Shown in pieces: positions 23,993 to 31,805 of a stretch of 43,535 nucleotides of DNA; within the stretch, counting starts at the first letter, position 1; the number at the start of each line of letters is the position of its first letter. Under the pieces are notes generated by a model. That model did no database searches and was not told the origin of the DNA. It saw only the letters and a list, made by a program, of their open reading frames with translations. The stretch is from NCBI GenBank assembly GCA_938083505.1, contig CALKCF010000008.1, forward strand, positions 1 through 43,535, written 5' to 3'. Source of the DNA: an uncultured archaeon (GTDB lineage Archaea > Thermoproteota > Nitrososphaeria_A > Caldarchaeales > Wolframiiraptoraceae). The position numbers and the translations under genes were made by a program.

Positions 23993-24628
23993 ATGCTAAA
24001 GCCCCCAAACTACAAGTTTGGCACCTTTCATTACAGTTTAGGCAATTCCAAGAAGGTGATAGAATCCGTTGAGGAGGAAGTTGTACCAAGGAGCGATGTT
24101 GAAGAAGTATTGAGGAAGTACAAGCTTGGATGTGTTTACAAAGAGAAGAGAAGAGGGCTGAAGTATGTCATTTACAAATTGAAGAACCTATCACTTATTA
24201 AGTATATAATAAACTGGGGAAGGCTCTGTTCGATGTGGCCTGTTCATCTTACGACGGCATGCTGTTCCGTCGAGTTTGCAGCCCTAAGTGGACCAAGGTA
24301 CGATCCCGAAAGGTTTGGCTGGCTTACTGCTGTCGGCTCTTTAAGGCAATCGGACATCCTCCTGATTGAGGGCACTGTTACTACGAAAATGGCTCAAAGA
24401 GTCAGGCTGATCTACGATCAAATGCCAGAGCCGAAGTGGGTCATAGCTATGGGGGCTTGTGCAATAAGTGGTGGGCTTTACGCAAAGGACTCTTATAATG
24501 TGATTCAGGGCATAGACGATATAATCCCCGTAGACGTCTACATACCGGGATGCCCGCCGAGGCCTGAGACATTATTCCAAGGGATATTGATGCTTAGAGA
24601 CAAGATAATGAATGAGGTGATCAAGTAA
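23993..24628 (+). CDS. nuoB: complex I-like subunit NuoB (20 kDa, cluster N2)
   Basis: This subunit carries the terminal [4Fe-4S] cluster N2 that passes electrons to quinone or another acceptor. The ligands are visible: the adjacent pair in TTACCSVEF, the cysteine in GACAISGG and the one in IPGCPPRPE. The protein has an N-terminal extension of about 70 residues before WGRLCSMWPV that ordinary NuoB lacks (usually 160-200 total); it is rich in lysine and glutamate. ATG 23993 is preferred over TTG 23975. It heads the operon B-C-D-I-x-A-H, with nuoC two bases downstream. Confidence 0.95.
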   Translation: MLKPPNYKFGTFHYSLGNSKKVIESVEEEVVPRSDVEEVLRKYKLGCVYKEKRRGLKYVIYKLKNLSLIKYIINWGRLCSMWPVHLTTACCSVEFAALSGPRYDPERFGWLTAVGSLRQSDILLIEGTVTTKMAQRVRLIYDQMPEPKWVIAMGACAISGGLYAKDSYNVIQGIDDIIPVDVYIPGCPPRPETLFQGILMLRDKIMNEVIK

Positions 24629-24630
24629 GC

Positions 24631-25134
24631 TTGTCGGACGCAGAAGAAATCTTGGCTAGGTTAATCGAAGATCTAAAGAAAAAGTTTGGTGATAAGATCC
24701 TTGAAGTGAATTTAGAACCTAAGAAGATAGCGAAATTTACCGTCACACCTGAGTGTATCAAAGAGGTTGCGCAGTACTTGAAGTCGGAATGGACAATAGA
24801 TTACATAAAAGGTGTAACGGGCGTAGATTTATCCAGGTTGCCTGACAAGGCGCAAGAGGTGTTAGAAGTTATCTATCATATCGGTAGCATATCCTCAGAA
24901 ATGTTTAGAGGCGTGACTCTCTCACTATCGACGAAGGTTAGCATATCAAATCCGGTCGTGCCGTCATTAAGCAACATTTGGAAAGGTGCGGAGATGCATG
25001 AGCGTGAAGCGTATGAAATGTTGGGTATCAATTTCGAAGGGCATCCAGACCTGAGGAAGTTACTTTTACCCGAGTTTTGGTCAGACAAACCTCCGCTGAG
25101 GAAGGATTATGTTGTTCCGGGGAGAGGGTGTTGA
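24631..25134 (+). CDS. nuoC: complex I-like subunit NuoC (30 kDa)
   Basis: A peripheral-arm subunit that packs against NuoD and NuoB. The 167-residue length and the C-terminal region WKGAEMHEREAYEMLGINFEG…LRKLLLPEFW…PPLRKDY contain the hallmark ExEaxDxxGixFxGHPxLxRixlP pattern of the 30-kDa family. The N-terminal half is the ferredoxin-like fold (VTPECIKEVAQYLKSE). The TTG start lies two bases after nuoB's stop. Confidence 0.93.
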   Translation: MSDAEEILARLIEDLKKKFGDKILEVNLEPKKIAKFTVTPECIKEVAQYLKSEWTIDYIKGVTGVDLSRLPDKAQEVLEVIYHIGSISSEMFRGVTLSLSTKVSISNPVVPSLSNIWKGAEMHEREAYEMLGINFEGHPDLRKLLLPEFWSDKPPLRKDYVVPGRGC

Positions 25135-25135
25135 A

Positions 25136-26353
25136 GTGGTCAAAGAGAAAGTTAAATCATTAGAGGTGTACGAGGCTGGACCAATGCTCACGTTCAGTAT
25201 GGGGCCGCAACATCCTGGGACCGGCCACTTTAGAATGATAATCACAGTTGTCGGTGACACAGTTGTTAGATGCGATCCGGACCCTGGCTTTGTTCATAGA
25301 GGCGAGGAGAAGTTATGCGAGTACAAGACATGGATAACAAACATACCCCACCTTGAGAGGCCGGCGATACTTGATGCTGCCGGCATGATTTATCCTTACG
25401 TTCTAGCGGTAGAGAGGCTCATGGACATCGAGCCTCCAGAGAGGGCTAAGTATCTAAGGGTTATAATGGCCGAGCTTCAAAGGATATGCAGCCACCTTTA
25501 CTGGCTAGGATTGATGGGAGTTTTCGCGGGCCATGCAACGATATATATGTGGTGTTTCGGTGATCGAGAGTACCTCGTGGACTTGACGCAGTTAATAGGT
25601 GGCCAGAGGATAACGCATTCATATTTCGTTCCTGGAGGTGTTAGGAACGATGCACCATCTAAAGTTCCAAAAGAGCTCGTGAAAGACTTTAGGAGATACT
25701 ACCGCATGATGCTAGGAAAAGATTATCCTGGTGGCGAGGTGCCTGAGGATTTTCGAAAGTATGTTCTTGCTGTATGTGAGTTTTTCGATACAAGACTTGA
25801 CGAGTACTACCCGATGCTTCTTGACAGCCCGCTATTCATTTACAGGACAAGAGGTGTCGGCATACTTAAAAGGGAGGACGCCATATCTTTAGGTGTAGTT
25901 GGTCCTGTTCTTAGGGGCTCTGGTGTGAAATCTGATACGAGAATAGACGAGCCATACGATGCGTATCCGTACCTCAAATTTAACGTTCCGACCATGGATG
26001 GTTGTGATAGTTATTCAAGAATAATGGTAGGCTACTACGAGATGAGGGAGAGCGTCAGGATAATTAAGCAGGCTGTCGAGCAGATGCCTGAGGGGCCTGT
26101 TAAGCTTAAGCAGCACCCTGTCACAATAAAGGTTCCTGCTGGTGAGGTTTTTGCAAGCGCAGAAGCTGCTAGGGGACAGTGTTCATATTATATTAGGAGT
26201 GACGGTACGGATAAACCCTATAGGGTGAAGATCTGCTCGCCATCGTTCAGAAACCTCATAGCGATACCTCACCTTATTAAGGATGTAAGGATTGCAGACA
26301 TACCGATAATTTACTGGTCGCTGAATTATTGGCCAGTAGAGTGTGATAGGTGA
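25136..26353 (+). CDS. nuoD: complex I-like subunit NuoD (49 kDa)
   Basis: The 49-kDa subunit forms the quinone cavity with NuoB. Near the N-terminus MGPQHPGTGHFRM matches the conserved GPQHPxxHG loop lining the acceptor site, and RICSHLYWLG matches the segment seen in Nuo and related hydrogenase subunits. The NiFe-site CxxC pair of group 4 hydrogenases is not present, so this is complex I type. The end, SLNYWPVECDR, matches the family's terminal …GEVDR. GTG 25136, two bases after nuoC stop, has a Shine-Dalgarno-like GGAGAGGG; an ATG at 25109 would overlap nuoC. Confidence 0.95.
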   Translation: MVKEKVKSLEVYEAGPMLTFSMGPQHPGTGHFRMIITVVGDTVVRCDPDPGFVHRGEEKLCEYKTWITNIPHLERPAILDAAGMIYPYVLAVERLMDIEPPERAKYLRVIMAELQRICSHLYWLGLMGVFAGHATIYMWCFGDREYLVDLTQLIGGQRITHSYFVPGGVRNDAPSKVPKELVKDFRRYYRMMLGKDYPGGEVPEDFRKYVLAVCEFFDTRLDEYYPMLLDSPLFIYRTRGVGILKREDAISLGVVGPVLRGSGVKSDTRIDEPYDAYPYLKFNVPTMDGCDSYSRIMVGYYEMRESVRIIKQAVEQMPEGPVKLKQHPVTIKVPAGEVFASAEAARGQCSYYIRSDGTDKPYRVKICSPSFRNLIAIPHLIKDVRIADIPIIYWSLNYWPVECDR

Positions 26354-26359
26354 GGGCGT

Positions 26360-27283
26360 ATGAGTATACTACGTGATGTTAAAAGGACTTTAATGCCGAT
26401 ATATTCTGGACTGAAGCATGTGTTTCTGAAACCGTATACAATAAAGTGGCCGTACGAAAGGGTTCCGAATCTGTCAGATGAGGGCTATAGGTTCGACCCT
26501 AAGACAGGTATAGGATATCCTGGTAATAAGGGAAGGCACTTGCTTTACATGGAAAAGTGTACCGGCTGCGGCTCTTGCGACTTAACGTGTCAGAACATAG
26601 CAGAGGCAATAACAATGACGTATGGTTTCGATGTCGTCATAATTTTGGATGAGAATTGTTATGAGGCCTTTAAAGGATCTAAGCCAGAAATCGTTAAGGC
26701 CCTGGATGTAATATTAAGTTCGTTTTCAGCAGAACCTAGCAATATTCAGTATAACTCTCTTAGTTCCTTTTTCTGGACACTGACGGGTGTTAAACAAGTT
26801 ACAAAAGTAGATGGAGGGTACGAGATTAAGCTGAGCCTCGAGCCAATCTTTGATGTGAGGGCTGTTGAGGTTCTTTACCAGAAGATTTATCCCGCCGTCG
26901 AAAGACTTAAAGCTACAGGCTGGGAGTTAAGAAAGCTCGAGGTAACGACGGAGTCCACGTCTGTCGAGCTTTCAAAACAAGATTTTACGATAAACATCCT
27001 CATACGCAAAATAGACATGGGATACAAGCATAACAGGAGGTCATTGTTTCCGTCGATCGACTACGGTAGGTGCGTAATGTGCGGCCTTTGTGTTGATGCA
27101 TGTCCATTCCAAGCTCTGGAGATGACAAGCGAGTTTGAGTTATCGGCCATCAGTAGGAGGGAACTGATATATACACCAACCATGCTAGCCAAAAGACCAG
27201 AAGAGTTTAACATTACTGGTGTTCCTCCAGAGCTTAACGTTATAGAAAGAATGAGGATGGTCTTCAGGAGGATTATTTGGTAA
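26360..27283 (+). CDS. nuoI: complex I-like subunit NuoI with a large insertion
   Basis: NuoI carries clusters N6a and N6b and wires electrons toward NuoB. The first motif is CTGCGSCDLTC (C67, C70, C73, C77) and the second CVMCGLCVDAC (C238, C241, C244, C248); both are complete. About 160 residues lie between them, against about 29 in Escherichia coli NuoI, so there is an extra domain of roughly 130 residues (about 90-225), with strands and helices but no cysteine pair. The total of 307 residues is nearly twice the usual 160-180. The flanks (FPSIDYGRCVMCG; ALEMTSEFELS…LIYTP) are normal, so this is an insertion rather than a chimera with a frame error. Confidence 0.92.
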   Translation: MSILRDVKRTLMPIYSGLKHVFLKPYTIKWPYERVPNLSDEGYRFDPKTGIGYPGNKGRHLLYMEKCTGCGSCDLTCQNIAEAITMTYGFDVVIILDENCYEAFKGSKPEIVKALDVILSSFSAEPSNIQYNSLSSFFWTLTGVKQVTKVDGGYEIKLSLEPIFDVRAVEVLYQKIYPAVERLKATGWELRKLEVTTESTSVELSKQDFTINILIRKIDMGYKHNRRSLFPSIDYGRCVMCGLCVDACPFQALEMTSEFELSAISRRELIYTPTMLAKRPEEFNITGVPPELNVIERMRMVFRRIIW

Positions 27284-27630
27284 TGACGGAAAAAGCATCA
27301 CCGCTTGAGTTAAGAGGAGAGGCCCTAATTTTAAGGGACAGAATAAGGGACGTTCTCAAGAACCTAAGAGCATTTGTTGAAGTTGAAGACTATTCTTTCG
27401 TTAAGAAGGCACAGCAACTATGTGAGAGCTTAGATAGCAAGGAGCTCTCAGGTCTCGAAGACTTAAAGAACAATGTCAGGGCCATATATCTAGCGTACAG
27501 GCAAGCAGATGGTAAGTTAGATGTGGAAACTCATGCTCACTTAGTCAGTCAAGCCGTATACGCAATAGTAAGAGCCAACATATTGTTAACAGGTTTGGAG
27601 TTTAAAGTTAAGAGGATGCGTGGTTTCTAA
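27283..27630 (+). CDS. uncharacterised helical protein inside the nuo operon
   Basis: A soluble, mainly helical protein of about 115 residues (LRGEALILRDRIRDVLKNLR; YSFVKKAQQLCESL; LVSQAVYAIVRANILLTG). ATG 27283 overlaps the nuoI stop (TAATG), so it is translated with nuoI, and nuoA follows after 14 bases. I do not recognise it as any standard Nuo subunit. Its place between I and A suggests an accessory or assembly factor of this complex, perhaps matching the extra domain in NuoI. That is inference from position. Confidence 0.65.
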   Translation: MTEKASPLELRGEALILRDRIRDVLKNLRAFVEVEDYSFVKKAQQLCESLDSKELSGLEDLKNNVRAIYLAYRQADGKLDVETHAHLVSQAVYAIVRANILLTGLEFKVKRMRGF

Positions 27631-27644
27631 AGTTTGGTGTTGTT

Positions 27645-27998
27645 ATGAGCGTAGATGCCTTTTTAATGTTCGTCGTGGTGGCTTTCTTAGTATCGTTACT
27701 ATTTGTACTGTTGGGAATGCTTCTGAGCCATAGAAGGGAAAAAAGGACAAAAGTCCTCACATTCGAGTGCGGACAAAAACCCTTTGAGTGGCCCACGCTA
27801 CAATTCCCTATACAATATTTCCCTTACCTCATAATTTACGTCGTTTACGCGGTCATAGCCATACTAATCCTAATCTCTTTGTTCTACGTCTTCGAGATTC
27901 CGGACGCTCTCATGAAGATAACAATTTTCTTAGCAATCCTTACGTTCTCCTCAATATTCCTAAGCATGAACTTAAAGAGACTGGTTCAGAAGATATGA
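27645..27998 (+). CDS. nuoA: complex I-like subunit NuoA
   Basis: Membrane subunit with three helices and 117 residues. The loop between helices 1 and 2 contains TFECGQKPFEW, which matches the conserved ECG-x-x-P signature of NuoA near the quinone entry. ATG 27645 follows the unknown gene after 14 bases; nuoH starts two bases after the stop. In most operons nuoA comes first; here it is second to last. Confidence 0.92.
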   Translation: MSVDAFLMFVVVAFLVSLLFVLLGMLLSHRREKRTKVLTFECGQKPFEWPTLQFPIQYFPYLIIYVVYAVIAILILISLFYVFEIPDALMKITIFLAILTFSSIFLSMNLKRLVQKI

Positions 27999-27999
27999 G

Positions 28000-29079
28000 G
28001 TGAGCGGGTTGTCGTCCTTAATCTTTCAAGAGCTCGCAAGGGCTGCCGCTAATTTCCTTAGCGGGTTACCACAGCCGTTAAAGGACTTCATACTGTTCTT
28101 ACATAGCGACGCTTTCATAAAAGCGATAATATTTCCTGGGTTGCTCTTCATACTAACCTTTGTTATGTTTACGATATGGTTTGAAAGAAAACTTCTAGCC
28201 AGAGTGATGGTAAGGTTAGGACCACTCCATGTAGGCAAGTATGCAGGTCTTCTCCAGCTCGTTGCTGATGCCGTGAAACTTTTGTCGAAAGAGCTGATAG
28301 TTCCTGAGAAGGCCATAAAGCCACTTTACGTTTCTATGCCAATCTTATGTTGCACTCTCTCGATGCTAACTTTTGCCTTCTTACCGCTCGGCCCCGGTTG
28401 GGTAATATATCCATCTGATATCAGCCTCCTGTTGGTCTTTGTTATGTTGGCGATCACACCAATCACGATACTCGTGGCCGGATGGGCATCAAGAAGCAAG
28501 TACAGCTTTATCGGAATGGTTAGGTTTGCATTTCAAGTGTTCTCGTACGAGGTGCCGTTCTTTTTGGCGATTGCTGGTGTAACCTTGGCCGCAAGGTCTT
28601 TCAACTTAGAGAAGATCGTGGAGGCGCAGGCAGGACTGCCGTTCATAATACCAGCACTGTTAGGTTTTATCGTATTTTTGATAACCGCCATAGCAGAAGT
28701 TGAGAGGGTTCCATTTGATCTGCCGACGGCTGAGCAGGAGCTGGTCAGTGGATGGCAGACAGAGTACACAGGTGCATACTTCGCGCTGTTTTACCTTGCT
28801 GCTTACATAAAGCTCGATGTTATCGCAATCCTCACTACCTTGCTCTTCCTTGGGGGCTGGCATGGACCGTTAATACCAAACATACCCGAAAGCATTCTAG
28901 GACATTTCTGGTTAATACTCAAGAGTCTAATCGTCGTTTTCTTAGTATTGCTGCTTAGAGGTGTTTTTCCAAGGATCACTTTGGATAAGCTGCTCGATCT
29001 TGGATGGAGGGTCCTTATACCGCTATCGCTCCTGAACCTTCTTATCGTCGCCATCCTAATTCAAATAGGTCTGCTTTAA
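28000..29079 (+). CDS. nuoH: complex I-like subunit NuoH
   Basis: Membrane subunit bridging the peripheral arm and the proton-pumping arm; about eight helices and 359 residues. Conserved segments are WFERKLLARVMVRLGPLHVG, GLLQLVADAVKLLSKE and the loop AEVERVPFDLPTAEQELVSG, which lines the quinone tunnel. The GTG start at 28000 lies just after the nuoA stop; TTG 28009 is an alternative. The cluster ends here: J, K, L, M and N are not in the window, so antiporter-like subunits must be elsewhere. No NuoEFG is present either, as is usual for archaeal complexes fed by ferredoxin or F420H2. Confidence 0.95.
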   Translation: MSGLSSLIFQELARAAANFLSGLPQPLKDFILFLHSDAFIKAIIFPGLLFILTFVMFTIWFERKLLARVMVRLGPLHVGKYAGLLQLVADAVKLLSKELIVPEKAIKPLYVSMPILCCTLSMLTFAFLPLGPGWVIYPSDISLLLVFVMLAITPITILVAGWASRSKYSFIGMVRFAFQVFSYEVPFFLAIAGVTLAARSFNLEKIVEAQAGLPFIIPALLGFIVFLITAIAEVERVPFDLPTAEQELVSGWQTEYTGAYFALFYLAAYIKLDVIAILTTLLFLGGWHGPLIPNIPESILGHFWLILKSLIVVFLVLLLRGVFPRITLDKLLDLGWRVLIPLSLLNLLIVAILIQIGLL

Positions 29080-29088
29080 TGTGTTAGC

Positions 29089-30399
29089 TTAAGGCTCAAG
29101 CCTGAATTTATCCCTCGGAAAAAGTATGACTTCGCGAATGTTCGTCCTCCTGGTAAGAACCATCATCAGCCTATCAAACCCAAGACCCCATCCGGCATGT
29201 ACGGGCATTCCATAATCGAAGACCGAAAGGTGACTTTTGAAGCTCCCGGGATTTAGACCTTGCTCCTTTAGCCTCTTCTCCAGCAAACTCCTGTTGGATA
29301 TCCTTGTTCCTCCTGAGGCGAGCTCGAGCCACTGGTACATCAGGTCGAACGACTCCGAGACTTCCGGGTCTTCCTCGCAAGGTTGAATGTAGAAAGGCTT
29401 CGTCTTCGTCGGGAAGTGTGTTATGAAATAGTAGTAGGGATGTTTTTTCCCGAGTATCCTATTCTCCTCGGTTCCAAAGTCATCACCCCATTTCAGTTCC
29501 CTGCCTTCTTTTCTTAGCTCCTCCAACATTTCCTTGTAAGTAAACCTCTTTAACGGTAACTGGATTGGCTTAAGCGTAACGTTCAGAAGATTCAACTCCT
29601 CCGCATTATTCTTAATAACTGTGTCAATTACGTATGCGAGCAATCTTTCTAATACGTTCATGACGTCGTAAATGTCAGCGAACGCCATCTCAATATCCAC
29701 AGACGTAAACTCACTGACGTGTCTTCTAGTATGCGATTCTTCAGCCCTGAAGAATGGGCCTATCTCAAAGACCTTCTCAAAAACCGTCGTTAGCTGTTCT
29801 TTGTAAAGTTGTGGACTCTGGGCAAGGTATGCAGTCTTATCAAAGTATTGTACTGGAAAAAGTGCGGCGCCACCCTCCGTGGCCGTTGCTATTATTTTTG
29901 GTGTTCTGATCTCTACGAAGCCCTCATTTAAGAAAAACTTTCTTATCGCTTCAAGCACCGTTGTAGCTATCTTGAATATTGCTTTGTTCTCTGGTTTTCG
30001 GAGGTCAAGTATCCTATAGTTAAGCCTTGTATCAAGACCGGCCGGGACTTTTCCTGTTACGTCATAGGGTATCGGTTGCCTTGCCTTACTGAGGATTCCT
30101 AACTTCTTTAGCCTTACTTCTACACCGAGTCTCGCCTTCGGCTCTTCGCTGACGATGCCGCTAACATACACGACGTCTTCATTGCCGAGCTCTTCCAACA
30201 TTGAAAGCTCATCTTTTGACAACTCAGACTTCTTGACAGTAACTTGGCATATTCCAGAAACATCACGAAGCAGGATGAATTTTATGCCGCCTAAGTCCCT
30301 AATCTCATGAACCCATCCCACTATATGGACTTCTTGACCATTTAATTCCGGTTTTATCTGACGTGCAACATGGGTTCTAATCCAAGTCTTCTTTACCAA
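29089..30399 (-). CDS. aspS: aspartyl-tRNA synthetase, archaeal type
   Basis: A class IIb synthetase of 436 residues without the bacterial insertion domain. The OB-fold anticodon-binding domain (about 1-105) is followed by the catalytic core with ATATEGGAALFPVQYF (motif 1 region), FRAEESHTRRH (motif 2) and GWGLGFDRLMMVL…REVILFPRD (motif 3). Residue 31 is a histidine in VGWVHEIRDLGG, where the discriminating Thermococcus enzyme has Trp26; this change is linked to enzymes that also charge tRNA-Asn. A non-discriminating enzyme would require GatCAB-type amidation. Downstream of the KH gene on the same strand; 3' end converges with nuoH. Confidence 0.95.
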   Translation of the reverse strand: MVKKTWIRTHVARQIKPELNGQEVHIVGWVHEIRDLGGIKFILLRDVSGICQVTVKKSELSKDELSMLEELGNEDVVYVSGIVSEEPKARLGVEVRLKKLGILSKARQPIPYDVTGKVPAGLDTRLNYRILDLRKPENKAIFKIATTVLEAIRKFFLNEGFVEIRTPKIIATATEGGAALFPVQYFDKTAYLAQSPQLYKEQLTTVFEKVFEIGPFFRAEESHTRRHVSEFTSVDIEMAFADIYDVMNVLERLLAYVIDTVIKNNAEELNLLNVTLKPIQLPLKRFTYKEMLEELRKEGRELKWGDDFGTEENRILGKKHPYYYFITHFPTKTKPFYIQPCEEDPEVSESFDLMYQWLELASGGTRISNRSLLEKRLKEQGLNPGSFKSHLSVFDYGMPVHAGWGLGFDRLMMVLTRRTNIREVILFPRDKFRLEP

Positions 30400-30443
30400 T
30401 AAAGATCATCCCACATTTTTAGATTTAAATAACATTATTCTAT

Positions 30444-31028
30444 CTATCTTTTATTCCTATCTTTGGGGGTACCTACTTCCTTCGTCAATTCTTGCTTTAC
30501 TTGACGCGCTATTTTCCATGATCTTCTTGCGAAATCTACCTTAAGGCTTATGTTCTTCGTTACCCTTGAAATTTCTTGGAGAGACTCAACGCCAAGTTTC
30601 AGACGCCTCTCATCATCAAGAATTATCCTTATCTCCATAGAGTTGTCTGGTAACCATATCTTGTTGATAGCAACTATCCTTGCCGGTGCGACAAGCGGTT
30701 CCAAGAACCTGCCAATATCAGGGGAATCTTCTACAAGCTTAATATTTTTTCCTAAAATATCTGAAAGTTTCCTTTTTAGTGTTATCAATGTTTGTTGAGA
30801 TATCATGCTTAGATTTCCATTTCTTAGCATAACAACTATCGCATCCTTGGTGTCCACACTCTTTACATAACACATAGACTGGAGTTGGTGAAAATTCTTC
30901 TCAAGTTCTAGGAGAGTCCTCATCACTTTTATATCTAGCTCTGATACCTCACCACGCCTGATCTTCTCTTCGCACCTTTCGCAGAATATACCTGTCTTTA
31001 AGTCGAATACACATACCGGTATTTCCAT
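30444..31028 (-). CDS. zinc-ribbon and KH-domain RNA-binding protein (archaeal NusA-like)
   Basis: An N-terminal ribbon PVCVFDLKTGIFCERC (three or four cysteines) is followed by a helical linker with LDIKVMRTLLELEK, a hallmark of this archaeal family, then KH-like repeats (LKRKLSDILGKNIKLVE; VVAINKIWLPDNSMEIRIIL matches the family's IWLPDGS motif). It is probably an RNA-binding factor in transcription elongation or rRNA processing; its role is not firmly known. ATG 31028 is chosen because GGTGGTG precedes it; GTG codons upstream would add four residues. It lies between alba and aspS on the same strand. Confidence 0.75.
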   Translation of the reverse strand: MEIPVCVFDLKTGIFCERCEEKIRRGEVSELDIKVMRTLLELEKNFHQLQSMCYVKSVDTKDAIVVMLRNGNLSMISQQTLITLKRKLSDILGKNIKLVEDSPDIGRFLEPLVAPARIVAINKIWLPDNSMEIRIILDDERRLKLGVESLQEISRVTKNISLKVDFARRSWKIARQVKQELTKEVGTPKDRNKR

Positions 31029-31110
31029 CCTGCACACCACCGAGTAGCCCGCGTTGCGCGACTGGGCGCGACCAGCAGTTGTATAGCTGACGGGCTTTTT
31101 GGAAGGCCGG

Positions 31111-31392
31111 CTACCTACTGATGCTGATCTCTATCGTGCTCACGTTTATCGTGCGGTTATCCTGAGTCGTCACTTGGTCGGTACCTATCTTTATGTCTGT
31201 TATTTTCAGATCGTTGTAGAACCTCTTCTGTAATATCTGAACGAGATCGACCGCCTTGCTTATCGCCCGTCCCCTGGCCTTTACGATTAAGCTATTAGAG
31301 CCGCCCTGAAGACTTGTCAAGCAGGCGAGTACGTAATTCATCAAGGGCTTCTTACCTACCAGTATTGCAGATATTGGCTGTTCTTTTGACAT
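31111..31392 (-). CDS. albA: DNA/RNA-binding chromatin protein Alba
   Basis: Alba dimers coat archaeal DNA and bind RNA. The 93-residue protein contains ILVGKKPLMNYVLACLTSLQGG (the GKKP-x-x-NYV motif with the lysine that is acetylated in Sulfolobus), VKARGRAISKAVDLVQIL and the basic hairpin-like C-terminal strands ending in TIEISISR. The start is ATG 31392 after a GGTGA. Typical length and no odd features. Confidence 0.96.
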   Translation of the reverse strand: MSKEQPISAILVGKKPLMNYVLACLTSLQGGSNSLIVKARGRAISKAVDLVQILQKRFYNDLKITDIKIGTDQVTTQDNRTINVSTIEISISR

Positions 31393-31542
31393 TTTTCTTC
31401 ACCAGCCTCTTTTTCTGCTAGCGGGGCTACTATGGATAGCTCCTGAACCCTAAATAAATACTTTCTCTGAAGGGTAGAGGCTTTCTACTAGGATAAAGTT
31501 TAAGAAAGGCCTTATTTAGCGGCTCTAAGGTAGACTATTGCC

Positions 31543-31704
31543 ATGCCGATAAGAGATACTGAGCTACTGCAATTGGCTCAAAGACGTAAGCTATATGTGA
31601 AGATATGCAGAAATTGTGGTGCGAGGAATGCAGCTTCTGCAAAGAAGTGCAGAAAGTGTAGGAGCAAAAATCTCAGATGGAAGAGGCGAGAAATAAAGCG
31701 CTAA
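31543..31704 (+). CDS. rpl40e: large ribosomal subunit protein eL40 (L40e)
   Basis: A 53-residue ribosomal protein too short for many gene finders. MPIRDTELLQLAQRRKLY leads to a zinc ribbon ICRNCGARNAASAKKCRKC with CxxC pairs at 22/25 and 36/39, then a basic tail. In eukaryotes it is made as a ubiquitin fusion; here it stands alone. It is divergent from alba, with a 150-bp AT-rich gap between them. Confidence 0.95.
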   Translation: MPIRDTELLQLAQRRKLYVKICRNCGARNAASAKKCRKCRSKNLRWKRREIKR

Positions 31705-31805
31705 ACTGCGATAGCTTACTTGGGCAAGACTCCCCAATCGGTAATTTATTCTTAAAGCGGCCGTATCTTTTGATTCCCGTCCAGGCAGTAACCGATGGAA
31801 AACGG

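Noticed and set aside
25136-26353. Group 4 [NiFe] hydrogenase large subunit instead of NuoD
   Set aside because: The N- and C-terminal CxxC pairs that bind nickel are absent.
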